Source of the DNA: Streptomyces acidiscabies
GTDB lineage: Bacteria; Actinomycetota; Actinomycetes; Streptomycetales; Streptomycetaceae
Assembly (NCBI RefSeq): GCF_020010905.1
Contig: NZ_JAGJBY010000001.1
Span: 682,001-746,000 of the forward strand
Direction: 5' to 3'
DNA: 64,000 bases
Numbering within the stretch: the stretch's first letter is position 1; each line of letters starts with the position of its first letter. Of this stretch, positions 30,486 through 39,188 are shown piece after piece. The position numbers were made by a program, and so were the translations under genes. Under the pieces are notes generated by a model. It was not told where the DNA came from and made no database searches. It was given only the letters and a program-made list of their open reading frames with translations.

Positions 30486-30755
30486 ATGGACCATCGGCAG
30501 CTGGCCGCCGCCCTCGTCGAGGCGGGGGTGGACGGCGTCACGTACGCGATCCGGGGCGAGGCTCCCGGCGGCCGTCTGGTCGAGGGCGGTGCCGTGCTCG
30601 ACCTCGATCCCGACGGGCGCTGGTTCGTCGGTGGCTGGGAGCGTGGGCGGTTGTCGGTGGAGCACCGCTTCGCCGCCGAGGACGAGGCATGCCGGTACCT
30701 GTATCGGGTGCTGGCCGGTCCGTCGTCAGTCGTGCGTGCCCGAAACGCGACGTAG
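30486..30755 (+). CDS. Small protein of unknown function
   Basis: 89 residues with a good site, AAGGAG, before the ATG. It begins MDHRQLAAALVEAGVDGVTYAI and looks soluble and mixed alpha/beta. I do not recognise the family. It ends 10 bases before the LLM oxidoreductase gene, so the two may be co-transcribed. Confidence 0.72.
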   Translation: MDHRQLAAALVEAGVDGVTYAIRGEAPGGRLVEGGAVLDLDPDGRWFVGGWERGRLSVEHRFAAEDEACRYLYRVLAGPSSVVRARNAT

Positions 30756-30765
30756 GGTCGATGGC

Positions 30766-31659
30766 ATGCGACTGAGTACCGTGATCCTCCCCATCCACCG
30801 CTGGAGTGAGGGCCGGAAGATCTGGCGGCGGGCCGAGGATCTCGGCTTCCATGCCGCGTACACCTACGACCACCTGTCGTGGCGGAGCTTCCGCGAGAAG
30901 CCGTGGTTCGGGGCGGTGCCGACGCTGACGGCGGCTGCGACGGCGACCGAGCGGCTGCGGCTCGGAACGCTGGTGACCTCCCCCAACTTCCGGCACCCGG
31001 TGACGCTCGCCAAGGAGCTGATCACGCTCGACGACATCTCCGGCGGACGGATCACCCTCGGTATCGGCGCCGGCGGCAACGGTTTCGACGCCACCGCCCT
31101 GGGGCAGGAGGCGTGGACTCCCCGGGAGCGGGCCGCCCACTTCGCCGACTTCGTGTCCCTTCTCGACCGTCTGCTCACCGAGGACCGTGTCTCGGCCCGG
31201 GGCACCTTCTACACGGCGGAGGAAGCGCGGAACATCCCCGGCTGCGTGCAGCGTCCCAGGCTGCCCTTCGCCGTCGCGGCGACCGGGCCGTCCGGCATGG
31301 GGCTGGCCGCCCGGCACGGCCAGGCATGGGTCACGACCGGTGATCCGAAACTCTTCGAGACGGGGACCCCGGAGCAGTCGGTCGAAGCACTCCGCGGCCA
31401 GCTCGACAAGCTCGGCAAGGCATGCGCGGACGTCGGCCGGGACGCCTCCGGCCTGGACAAGATCCTGCTGACCGGCTTCACCCCGGACCGCGCCCGTCCC
31501 CTCGGCTCCCTGGACGCCTTCGTCGACTTCGCCGGACGCCACGCCGAACTCGGCTTCACGGAACTCGTGATCCACTGGCCCGTCCCGGACTCGGACTTCG
31601 CCACTGATCTCGCGGTCTTCGAGACCATCGCGACCGAGGGGCTCGCGCAGCTCGGCTGA
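30766..31659 (+). CDS. LLM-class F420-dependent oxidoreductase
   Basis: 297 residues. The luciferase-like fold is shown by GFHAAYTYDHLSWRSF, TERLRLGTLVTSPNFRHPVTLAKE, SGGRITLGIGAGGNGFDATALG and AATGPSGMGLAARHG. F420-using members dominate in Streptomyces, so F420 is more likely than FMN; the substrate is unknown. TAGGGT lies 7 bases before the ATG and could be a -10 element for a leaderless message as well as the preceding gene's stop. Confidence 0.86.
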   Translation: MRLSTVILPIHRWSEGRKIWRRAEDLGFHAAYTYDHLSWRSFREKPWFGAVPTLTAAATATERLRLGTLVTSPNFRHPVTLAKELITLDDISGGRITLGIGAGGNGFDATALGQEAWTPRERAAHFADFVSLLDRLLTEDRVSARGTFYTAEEARNIPGCVQRPRLPFAVAATGPSGMGLAARHGQAWVTTGDPKLFETGTPEQSVEALRGQLDKLGKACADVGRDASGLDKILLTGFTPDRARPLGSLDAFVDFAGRHAELGFTELVIHWPVPDSDFATDLAVFETIATEGLAQLG

Positions 31660-31672
31660 GGGGGTGCCGGGA

Positions 31673-32224
31673 TCAGTGGGCCTCGCCGAACCGGATGTAC
31701 TCCACCGGCACCGCCTTCGTCAGCCACACCCCGTTCGCGCTGACCTGGAACACGTGCCCGTCCCGGTGCATGGCCCCGGAATCGACGGTGAGGACGACCG
31801 GCCGCCCTCGTCGCGCGCCGACACGCGTGGCCGTCTCCCGGTCCTGGGAGAGGTGGACGTCGTGCCGGTTCATCGGCCGCAGACCCTCGGCGCGGATCGA
31901 CGAGAGGGCGCGCGGATGAGTGCCGTGGAATAGATACGCGGGCGGCACGGTCGCCGGAAGCGCGAGGTCCACCGAGACGCTGTGCCCCTGGCTCGCCCGT
32001 ATCCGCGTGCCCTCGATCGCGAAGCGCTTCTTGTCGTTCGTCGCGACGACGTGGTCCAGCTCCTCGCGGGTGATGGGGAAGCCGTGCGCGGCGGTCGCCG
32101 CGAGGAGGGTGTCGATCTCGGTCCACCCGGCCGCGTCGAGGCGCAGGCCGATGCGTTCCGGTTGGTGGCGCAGGTGCTTCGAGAGGTACTTGGACACCTT
32201 CACAGTGCGTTGGTCGGTGGTCAT
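31673..32224 (-). CDS. kptA: RNA 2'-phosphotransferase (Tpt1/KptA)
   Basis: 183 residues from the ATG at 32224, which directly follows GAGGGG. Family blocks are complete: SKYLSKHLRHQPERIGLRLD, LFHGTHPRALSSIRAEGL, VHLS, RRGRPVVLTVDS and FQVSANGVWLTKAVP. The enzyme moves an internal RNA 2'-phosphate to NAD+, forming ADP-ribose 1''-2''-cyclic phosphate. Bacteria lack the tRNA splicing that makes this substrate in yeast, so the natural role is open. DnaA boxes lie just upstream. Confidence 0.92.
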   Translation of the reverse strand: MTTDQRTVKVSKYLSKHLRHQPERIGLRLDAAGWTEIDTLLAATAAHGFPITREELDHVVATNDKKRFAIEGTRIRASQGHSVSVDLALPATVPPAYLFHGTHPRALSSIRAEGLRPMNRHDVHLSQDRETATRVGARRGRPVVLTVDSGAMHRDGHVFQVSANGVWLTKAVPVEYIRFGEAH

Positions 32225-32280
32225 CCCCTCAGTGTGCGGAGAGAGATGTGGATCACGCACCCAATTTTCGTCCCCAGGTT

Positions 32281-32334
32281 TGATCCACAACCAACCGTAG
32301 TTATCCACAGGGGAATTGGGGATTCTGTGGATAA
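32281..32334. promoter_or_regulatory. DnaA-box cluster 1, upstream of kptA
   Basis: A perfect TTATCCACA lies at 32301-32309 and its inverted copy TGTGGATAA at 32326-32334. One-mismatch copies are TGATCCACA at 32281-32289 and TGTGGATCA near 32246. They occupy the 170-base gap between kptA and the fusion gene. Confidence 0.72.
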
Positions 32335-32397
32335 CTGACGGGAGGAATCCGGCATTTGGGCAACTCAAGCCGTATACAAGCTACTTGGCCAACTCCC

Positions 32398-34158
32398 TTA
32401 CGGCCGGGGCTCGTAGCGCGCGAACGCCCTCAACACCCTTGGCGACAGCCGTGACAGCAGCCGCGACCCCTTCGCCTCCGGCGTCACCGGTACGACGGCG
32501 TCGTTGCGGACGACCGCGCGCACGACCGCGTCGGCGACCTTCTCCGGCGGGTAGTTGCGCCGCCCGTACATCCGCGACGACCTCTCCCGCCGCCGCTCCT
32601 GCTCCTGCGCGTCGACCCCTACGAACGTCGCGGTCGAGGCGATGCCCGTGTTGATCAGCCCGGGACAGATCGCGCTCACGCCGATCCCCTTGCCCGCCAA
32701 CTCCGCGCGCAGGGACTCGCTCAGCATGAGGACGGCCGCCTTGGACGTGCCGTACGCGGACAGCACGCGCGAGGGCTGGTACGCGGCGGCCGACGCGATG
32801 TTCACGATGTGCCCGCCCTGCCCGCGCTCGACCATGTCCCGCCCGAAAAGGCGGCAACCGTGAATGACGCCCCACAGGTTGACGTCCAGGACGCGCCGCC
32901 AGTCCTCGGTGCTCGTGTCGAAGAACGAGCCCGACATGCCGATGCCGGCGTTGTTGACCAGCACGTCGACCACACCGTACGACTGCCGTACCTTGTCGGC
33001 GAGTTCCTCCATCGCCTTCTCGTCGGAGACGTCCACGGCCTCCGCCCACGCCTCCCGCGCGCCCACGAGCCGCGCCAACTCGGCCGTACGCTCGGCGCTT
33101 TCGGCGTCCCGGTCGACGGCGACCACACGCGCACCCGCCTCCGCGAAGGCGAACGCGGTGGCCCGCCCGATGCCGCTGCCCGCGCCGGTGACCAGCACGA
33201 GTTGGCCCGCGAACCGCTCCGCGTGCACGCCGGACGGGGTCGCCGAACGCGCCTGCCCGGCCTCGACGGACGTCACGAACTCGGCGACCCAGGAGGCGAC
33301 TTGCTCGGACCGCGTGCGCGGGAGCCAGTGCTTGGCGGGGATCGTGCGCCGGGTCAGGCGCGGCGCCCACGTCTCCAACTCGTCGTACAGCCGCGGCGAC
33401 AGGAACGCGTCGTCGAGCGGCGTGATGAGCTGCACGGGCGCGTGCGCGTAGGCGTCCGCGCGCGGGCGGCTCAGCCGGGCGCGGACGTTGTCCCGGTACA
33501 GCCAGGCGCCGTTGGCGGCGTCGGAGGGCAGGGACGCGGTCGGGTACGAGGGGTCGTCGAGCTTCTCCGTACGGCGCAGCAGGGCCGGCCAGCGCTTGCC
33601 GAGCGGCCCGCGCCAGGCCAGTTCGGGCAGGACGGGGGTGTGCAGCGCGTACACGTACCACGACTTGGCGCCCTGGCCGAGGAGTTGGGCGGCCTGGCGC
33701 GGAGTCGGCCGGTGCAGACGGCGGTTGATCCAGTGGCCGAAGTGGTCGAGGGACGGTCCCGACATCGACGTGAAGGACGCGATACGGCCCTCCGTGCGCG
33801 CGACGGTCACGAACTCCCAGGACTGCACGGACCCCCAGTCGTGCCCCACGAGGTGCACCGGACGCCCCGGGCTGACCGCGTCGATCACCGCGAGGAAGTC
33901 GTCCGTCAGCTTCTCCAGCGTGAACCCGCCCCGCAGCGGCTTCGGCGCGCTCGAACTGCCGTGCCCGCGCACGTCGTACAGCACCACATGGAACCGCTCC
34001 GCGAGGCGTGCCGCGACCGGCGCCCACACCTCCTTCGTGTCCGGGTAGCCGTGCACGAGGACGACGACGGGGTTCCCCAGCTCGCCGAGTTCCGCCACGC
34101 ACAGCTCGATCCCGCCGGTGGTGATCCGGCGTTCGCGCGCCCCGTCGAGCATCGTCAC
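32398..34158 (-). CDS. Alpha/beta hydrolase fused to short-chain dehydrogenase/reductase
   Basis: 586 residues from the GTG at 34158, which follows GGAGGGG and overlaps the stop of the M24 gene by 4 bases. Residues 1 to about 290 are an alpha/beta hydrolase (VVLVHGYPDTKEVW, nucleophile region VGHDWGSVQSWE with Asp where epoxide hydrolases have it, and HWLPR near the end for the catalytic His). Residues from about 305 are a classical SDR: TGAGSGIGRATAFAF, NNAGIGMSG, and catalytic Ser, YGTSK and PGLINTGI. The likely chemistry is ester or epoxide hydrolysis plus alcohol/ketone conversion on a lipid-like substrate (inference). Confidence 0.88.
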   Translation of the reverse strand: MTMLDGARERRITTGGIELCVAELGELGNPVVVLVHGYPDTKEVWAPVAARLAERFHVVLYDVRGHGSSSAPKPLRGGFTLEKLTDDFLAVIDAVSPGRPVHLVGHDWGSVQSWEFVTVARTEGRIASFTSMSGPSLDHFGHWINRRLHRPTPRQAAQLLGQGAKSWYVYALHTPVLPELAWRGPLGKRWPALLRRTEKLDDPSYPTASLPSDAANGAWLYRDNVRARLSRPRADAYAHAPVQLITPLDDAFLSPRLYDELETWAPRLTRRTIPAKHWLPRTRSEQVASWVAEFVTSVEAGQARSATPSGVHAERFAGQLVLVTGAGSGIGRATAFAFAEAGARVVAVDRDAESAERTAELARLVGAREAWAEAVDVSDEKAMEELADKVRQSYGVVDVLVNNAGIGMSGSFFDTSTEDWRRVLDVNLWGVIHGCRLFGRDMVERGQGGHIVNIASAAAYQPSRVLSAYGTSKAAVLMLSESLRAELAGKGIGVSAICPGLINTGIASTATFVGVDAQEQERRRERSSRMYGRRNYPPEKVADAVVRAVVRNDAVVPVTPEAKGSRLLSRLSPRVLRAFARYEPRP

Positions 34159-35000
34159 TTCTTCCCCTCCGCCCACTGCCGCACGTGCGGCAGGTCTTCG
34201 TCCAGCCAAAAAGCGCTCTCCGCCTGGTCCTTGGAGTCCGTGACGACCAGGATCTCCTCGAACTTCGCGCCGGTGCCCCGGAATCCGAGATGCGGTTCGA
34301 CCGCCCACAGCCCCGGCTGCGGGGGGTGGTCGGAGAAACGGTACGGCGACCACAGCGGCGACCATCCGTCGCGGTGCCCGTGCAGGGCGTCCGAGGCGAG
34401 TCCCTTGAGGGACTGGGCGCCGAATCCGAACAGGTGCGGGGAGAAACGCCGTTGCGTCACCCGGTCGACCTTGTGGGCGATCACACCGAAGGGGTACGCG
34501 CGATGCCGGTTGGCGTAACCCTGGAGAGCCATGAGGCGGTCCACGTCCTGGTAGATCTCGCGCAGCGGCCTGCGCTCGCGGACCTCCTTCAGGATCAGCT
34601 CGCGGTGCGCCTCCAGGTCGGCCATCAGGCGTTCCTGTACGGGGTTGGCGCCGAGCGACCCCGAGTAGCCGATGTCGGCGGTGTAGCCCTCGTACACGGG
34701 CGCGAGGTCCAGGATGAACGGCATCCCGGGCTCCAGGCGGCGGTTGGTCGGGAAGAACTGGAGGGGGATGCGGAAGTTCGTGAACGCGGTGCGGTCGCCG
34801 AACCAGGCGAAGGGGAGGTGGAACCAGTCCTTCACGCCGCGCTCGCGCATCCACCGGCGCTGCATGTGCGCGGCCTCGCGTTCGGTGACGCCCGGTGTCA
34901 GCCGGGCCGCGACGTCCTGCGCGCACGCGTAGGCGAGCCGCTGGACCTGGCTAAATCCCCGCAGGTCGGCGCGGGGATCGGGGGTCACTGCCGTTGTCAT
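34155..35000 (-). CDS. M24-family metallopeptidase-like protein
   Basis: 281 residues from the ATG at 35000 after GCGAGG. The pita-bread fold is seen in FILDLAPVYEGYTADIGYSG (two metal Asp), LHGHRDGWSP (possible metal His) and AVEPHLGF and FEEILVV (metal Glu). It resembles Xaa-Pro peptidases and creatinases, but lacks the usual GHGxG box. It is coupled to the hydrolase-SDR gene by the GTGA overlap, so the two act in one pathway, substrate unknown. Confidence 0.8.
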   Translation of the reverse strand: MTTAVTPDPRADLRGFSQVQRLAYACAQDVAARLTPGVTEREAAHMQRRWMRERGVKDWFHLPFAWFGDRTAFTNFRIPLQFFPTNRRLEPGMPFILDLAPVYEGYTADIGYSGSLGANPVQERLMADLEAHRELILKEVRERRPLREIYQDVDRLMALQGYANRHRAYPFGVIAHKVDRVTQRRFSPHLFGFGAQSLKGLASDALHGHRDGWSPLWSPYRFSDHPPQPGLWAVEPHLGFRGTGAKFEEILVVTDSKDQAESAFWLDEDLPHVRQWAEGKK

Positions 35001-35133
35001 GGCACCTCGCCGTGCGGTTGCGATACGCGTCCGTAACTTGACCACGCCGAATCTGGCACTTGTTAGAGAAACCGTCAATAGGGTGGGGTGACGCCGACCG
35101 GTAATACCTGGCCCGGACATCGAGGCCCGCCCG

Positions 35134-35180
35134 TACCTCTCAGGTAGGGGGTCCCTTAGCCGTCCCCTACATCTCAGGTA
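35134..35180. promoter_or_regulatory. Repeated 13-base element between divergent M24 and ABC operons
   Basis: TACCTCTCAGGTA at 35134-35146 recurs with one change as TACATCTCAGGTA at 35168-35180, 34 bases apart. Each is followed by a G-run, and the first is itself a dyad (TACCT/AGGTA). The arrangement looks like tandem regulator sites about 60-110 bases before the ABC operon. The protein that binds is unknown. Confidence 0.5.
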
Positions 35181-35242
35181 CGGGGTGAAGACGGCTCTCC
35201 GGAGTGACGACCGAGTATGTGCCGGGTCACTACCTTCGAACT

Positions 35243-36223
35243 GTGACTGTGATCGCGACCGAAAGCCTGAGCAAGCGGTTCCCGAGGGTGACCGCTCTCG
35301 ACCGGCTGTCCGTGGACATCGGAGCCGGTGTGACCGGACTGGTCGGTGCCAACGGCGCCGGCAAGTCCACCCTGATCAAGATCCTCCTGGGTCTGTCCCC
35401 CGCGAGCGAGGGCCGAGCCGAAGTGCTCGGACTCGACGTCGCGACCAAGGGCGCCGCCATCCGCGAGCGCGTGGGCTACATGCCGGAGCACGACTGCCTC
35501 CCGCCGGACGTCTCGGCGACCGAGTTCGTCGTCCACATGGCGCGCATGTCCGGCCTCCCGCCCACGGCGGCGCGCGAGCGCACGGCGGACACGCTGCGGC
35601 ACGTCGGGCTGTACGAGGAGCGCTACCGGCCCATCGGCGGCTACTCGACCGGCATGAAGCAGCGCGTCAAACTCGCGCAGGCGCTCGTCCACGACCCCCG
35701 GCTGGTCTTCCTCGACGAGCCGACCAACGGCCTCGACCCCGTCGGGCGCGACGAGATGCTCGGCCTGATCCGCCGTATCCACACCGACTTCGGCATCTCG
35801 GTCCTGGTCACCTCCCACCTCCTGGGCGAACTGGAACGCACCTGCGACCACGTCGTCGTCATCGACGGCGGCAAGCTCCTGCGCTCCAGCTCCACCACCG
35901 ACTTCACCCAGACCACCACCACCCTCGCCGTCGAGGTCACCGACACCGACGACCACCCGGACGGCACCCGCGCGCTGCGCGAGGCGCTCCTCACGCGCGG
36001 GGCGGACGTCCAGGACGGCGGCGCGGGCCTCCCCGGCGCCGGCCACCTCCTGCTGCTGACCGCGCAGGGCGAGGAGACGTACGACCTGGTGCGCGACCTC
36101 GTCGCCGACCTCGGCCTCGGCCTGGTCCGCATGGAACAGCGCAGACACCACATCTCCGAGGTCTTCACCACCGCCGACGAGCAGAGCGCGCAGAGCAAGG
36201 AGGCCGTCGGCCATGGCGGTTGA
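35243..36223 (+). CDS. ABC transporter ATP-binding protein (first)
   Basis: 326 residues from the GTG at 35243. TACCTT ends 6 bases before this codon and would fit the -10 element of a leaderless message; a GTG at 35204 in the same frame is an alternative. Walker A is GANGAGKSTLIK, the signature YSTGMKQRVKLAQAL, Walker B LVFLDEPTNGLDP, and the H-loop is in LVTSHLL. It belongs to the CcmA/DrrA-like exporter ATPases. It is the first of four overlapping or close genes. Confidence 0.9.
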   Translation: MTVIATESLSKRFPRVTALDRLSVDIGAGVTGLVGANGAGKSTLIKILLGLSPASEGRAEVLGLDVATKGAAIRERVGYMPEHDCLPPDVSATEFVVHMARMSGLPPTAARERTADTLRHVGLYEERYRPIGGYSTGMKQRVKLAQALVHDPRLVFLDEPTNGLDPVGRDEMLGLIRRIHTDFGISVLVTSHLLGELERTCDHVVVIDGGKLLRSSSTTDFTQTTTTLAVEVTDTDDHPDGTRALREALLTRGADVQDGGAGLPGAGHLLLLTAQGEETYDLVRDLVADLGLGLVRMEQRRHHISEVFTTADEQSAQSKEAVGHGG

Positions 36224-37109
36224 CCACACCGCGGGAGAGACCTCCCGCATCCACGACATCGGCTACCGGGGCTACGACGGCCCCCGCCTCGGCCGCGCCT
36301 ACGCCCGCCGCTCGCTGTACGCGCAGTCCCTGCGCGGCGCCTACGGCCTCGGCCGCTCGGTGAAGTCCAAGGTCCTGCCGATGCTCCTGTTCGTCGTGAT
36401 GCTCGTACCGGCCGCCATCATGGTCGCCGTCGCGGTCGCCACGAAGGCCAAGGAACTCCCCCTGGACTACACGCGGTACGCGATCGTCCTGCAAGCCGTC
36501 ATCAGCCTGTACGTCGCCTCCCAGGCGCCCCAGTCGGTCTCCCGCGACCTGCGCTTCAAGACGGTCCCGCTGTACTTCTCGCGGCCCATCGAGACCGCCG
36601 ACTACGTCCTCGCGAAGTTCGCCGCGCTGGCCTCCGCGCTGTTCGCGCTGACCGCCGCCCCGCTGCTCGTCCTGTACGTGGGCGCGCTGCTCGCCAAACT
36701 CGACTTCGCCGACCAGACCGAAGGCTTCGCACAGGGACTCGTCTCCGTGGCACTGCTCTCCCTCCTCTTCGCCGGCCTCGGCCTGGTCGTCGCCGCGGTC
36801 ACCCCCCGGCGCGGCTTCGGCATCGCCGCCGTCATCGCCGTCCTGACCATCTCCTACGGCGCCGTCTCCACCCTCCAGGCCATCGCGCACGAGCAGTCCA
36901 GCGGCGGTTCGATCCCCTGGATCGGCCTCTTCTCGCCGATCACACTGATCGACGGCATCCAGACCGCGTTCCTCGGCGCGAGCTCCGCCTTCCCCGGCGG
37001 GGTGGGCCCGTCGAACGGCGAAGGCGCGGTCTACGTCCTCGTCACCCTCGGACTCATCGCCGCCTGCTACGGCCTGCTGATCCGCCGCTACCGGAAGGTG
37101 GGCCTGTGA
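36213..37109 (+). CDS. ABC transporter permease (first)
   Basis: 298 residues with about six hydrophobic helices, beginning with a soluble segment containing IHDIGYRGYDGPRLGR, a motif common in ABC-2 type permeases of this group. It overlaps the ATPase gene before it by 11 bases and the next ATPase by 4. The partner ATPase is probably the upstream gene. The cargo is unknown. Confidence 0.88.
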   Translation: MAVDHTAGETSRIHDIGYRGYDGPRLGRAYARRSLYAQSLRGAYGLGRSVKSKVLPMLLFVVMLVPAAIMVAVAVATKAKELPLDYTRYAIVLQAVISLYVASQAPQSVSRDLRFKTVPLYFSRPIETADYVLAKFAALASALFALTAAPLLVLYVGALLAKLDFADQTEGFAQGLVSVALLSLLFAGLGLVVAAVTPRRGFGIAAVIAVLTISYGAVSTLQAIAHEQSSGGSIPWIGLFSPITLIDGIQTAFLGASSAFPGGVGPSNGEGAVYVLVTLGLIAACYGLLIRRYRKVGL

Positions 37110-38017
37110 CCACGCTCTCCCTCGACCACGTCTCCCGCTGGTTCGGCAACGTGGTCGCCGTCAACGACATCACCATGACCATCGGCCCCGGCGTCACCGG
37201 CCTCCTCGGCCCCAACGGCGCCGGCAAGTCCACCCTCATCAACATGATGGGCGGCTTCCTCGCCCCCTCCACCGGCACGGTCACCCTCGACGGCGTCCCC
37301 GTCTGGCGCAACGAGGAGGTCTACAAGCACATCGGCATCGTCCCCGAGCGCGAGGCGATGTACGACTTCCTCACCGGCCGCGAGTTCGTCGTCGCCAACG
37401 CCGAACTCCACGGCCTCGGCGCCAAGGCCGCCCAGAAGGCGCTGGCCACCGTCGAGATGGAGTACGCGCAGGACCGCCGGATCCAGACCTACTCCAAGGG
37501 CATGCGCCAGCGCGTCAAGATGGCCAGCGCCCTCGTCCACGACCCCTCGCTGTTCCTGCTCGACGAGCCCTTCAACGGCATGGACCCCCGCCAGCGCATG
37601 CAGCTCATGAACCTGCTGCGCCGCATGGGCGACGAGGGCCGTACGGTCCTGTTCTCCTCGCACATCCTGGAGGAGGTCGAGCAGCTCGCCCGGCACATCG
37701 AGGTCATCGTCGCCGGGCGGCACGCGGCGAGCGGCGACTTCCGCCGTATCCGCCGCCTCATGACCGACCGGCCGCACCGCTACGTCGTGCGCTCCAGCGA
37801 CGACCGCGCGCTCGCCGCTGCGCTCATCGCCGACCCGTCGACCGCCGGTATCGAGGTCGACACGGCGGAAGGCGCGCTGCTGATCCAGGCCGTCGACTTC
37901 GGCCGCTTCACCGCCCTGCTGCCGCGGGTGGCCCGGGACCACGGCATCCGGCTCCTCGCCGTCTCGCCGTCCGACGAGTCCCTTGAGTCCGTGTTCTCGT
38001 ATCTGGTCGCGGCGTAG
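37106..38017 (+). CDS. ABC transporter ATP-binding protein (second)
   Basis: 303 residues starting at a GTG that overlaps the previous stop (GTGA). Walker A is GPNGAGKSTLIN, the signature YSKGMRQRVKMASAL, Walker B LFLLDEPFNGMDP, and SSHILEEVEQLA follows. It is similar to, but clearly distinct from, the first ATPase, so this is a second transporter module rather than a recent copy. Confidence 0.9.
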   Translation: MTTLSLDHVSRWFGNVVAVNDITMTIGPGVTGLLGPNGAGKSTLINMMGGFLAPSTGTVTLDGVPVWRNEEVYKHIGIVPEREAMYDFLTGREFVVANAELHGLGAKAAQKALATVEMEYAQDRRIQTYSKGMRQRVKMASALVHDPSLFLLDEPFNGMDPRQRMQLMNLLRRMGDEGRTVLFSSHILEEVEQLARHIEVIVAGRHAASGDFRRIRRLMTDRPHRYVVRSSDDRALAAALIADPSTAGIEVDTAEGALLIQAVDFGRFTALLPRVARDHGIRLLAVSPSDESLESVFSYLVAA

Positions 38018-38026
38018 GAGGCCCTG

Positions 38027-38746
38027 ATGTACGACCCCACTGTCGCCCGGCTCACCTATCGGGCCCTGCTCGGCCGGCGCCGGGCGCTCATCCTCGGTGC
38101 GCTGCCGATGCTGCTCATCGTGATCGCCGTCATCGTGCGGGCCCTCGCGGGGGCCGACGACCAGACCGCCGTCGACCTGCTCGGCGGGCTCGGGCTCGCC
38201 ACGATGGTGCCGATCATCGGCGTCATCGCCGGGACCGGCGCGATCGGGCCCGAGATCGACGACGGGTCCGTGGTGTATCTGCTGTCCAAGCCGATCAAGC
38301 GGCCGACGATCATCTCGACGAAGCTCATCGTCGCCATCGCCGTGACCATGGTGTTCTCGGCGCTGCCCACCCTCGTCGCCGGGTTCATCCTCAACGGGAA
38401 CGGGCAGCAGATCGCCGTCGCGTACACCGTCGCCGCGCTCGTCGCGTCCATCGCCTACGCGGCCGTGTTCCTGCTGCTCGGGACCGTCTCCCGGCATGCC
38501 GTCGTCTTCGGGCTCGTCTACGCGCTCGTCTGGGAGGCGCTGTTCGGGTCCCTCGTGCCGGGGGCGCGGACGCTCAGCGTTCAGCAGTGGTCCCTTGCCG
38601 TCGCGCACGAGGTGACCGGCGGTGACCTCGTCACCTCCGACGTCGGGCTCACCACCGCGGTGATCTTCCTCGTCGCCGTCACCGGGCTCGCGACCTGGTA
38701 CGCGGGACAGAAGCTGCGCACGCTCACGCTCGCCGGGGAGGAATAA
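38027..38746 (+). CDS. ABC transporter permease (second)
   Basis: 239 residues with six predicted helices; AGGAGG precedes the ATG by 5 bases. It begins MYDPTVARLTYRALLGRRRAL and includes DDGSVVYLLSKPIKRPTIISTK, where the first permease has the related PLYFSRPIETADYVLAKF. It forms the second half of the four-gene ABC operon. Confidence 0.88.
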   Translation: MYDPTVARLTYRALLGRRRALILGALPMLLIVIAVIVRALAGADDQTAVDLLGGLGLATMVPIIGVIAGTGAIGPEIDDGSVVYLLSKPIKRPTIISTKLIVAIAVTMVFSALPTLVAGFILNGNGQQIAVAYTVAALVASIAYAAVFLLLGTVSRHAVVFGLVYALVWEALFGSLVPGARTLSVQQWSLAVAHEVTGGDLVTSDVGLTTAVIFLVAVTGLATWYAGQKLRTLTLAGEE

Positions 38747-38827
38747 GAGGTGCCGGTCGGCCTTGACGGAGGTTTCACCTCCGTCCGGGCACACTGGCGT
38801 AAATCGGGACGGGGACAGGAGGGAAGG

Positions 38828-39046
38828 ATGCCGGAGGAACGATCACGGGACGAGGTCTGGGACGAGCTTGTTCTCGACGAGGACTTCGTGCGGGGTGCGG
38901 AGGCGGCCGAGCCGTCAGCCCGTGCGCGGATGCTGTCCGCGAAGTGGAGCCGCGAGGCGCCGGAACCGCAGCCCTGGCGCTCCGACGAGCCGCCTGCGGG
39001 GTGGTTCTTCAGCAAGGCTCGGCGCAAGCGGTGGCGGCGGAAATAG
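38828..39046 (+). CDS. Small acidic/basic protein of unknown function
   Basis: 72 residues, with GGAGGGAAGG directly before the ATG. The N-terminal half is acidic (RDEVWDELVLDEDFVRGAE) and the C-terminus strongly basic (FFSKARRKRWRRK), with no membrane segment. I do not recognise a function. It lies 81 bases after the ABC operon and could be its last gene. Confidence 0.66.
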   Translation: MPEERSRDEVWDELVLDEDFVRGAEAAEPSARARMLSAKWSREAPEPQPWRSDEPPAGWFFSKARRKRWRRK

Positions 39047-39188
39047 AGGGCCGGCGTTTTAATCAGTGGCGGGCAACTGGCTGAGCGGGCACAGTAGTTG
39101 TGTCCGCATCGCCGGTTTTGGGGCGGTGCTACGTACCGGGAGAGGAGCGGGGCAGTACGTCCCGCTTCCTTCAGGGCAGTCCGCCGAG

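Noticed and set aside
30766..35000. Natural-product biosynthetic cluster built from the LLM oxidoreductase and the hydrolase-SDR genes
   Set aside because: No core synthase, carrier protein, regulator or resistance gene is present, and orientations change between the units.
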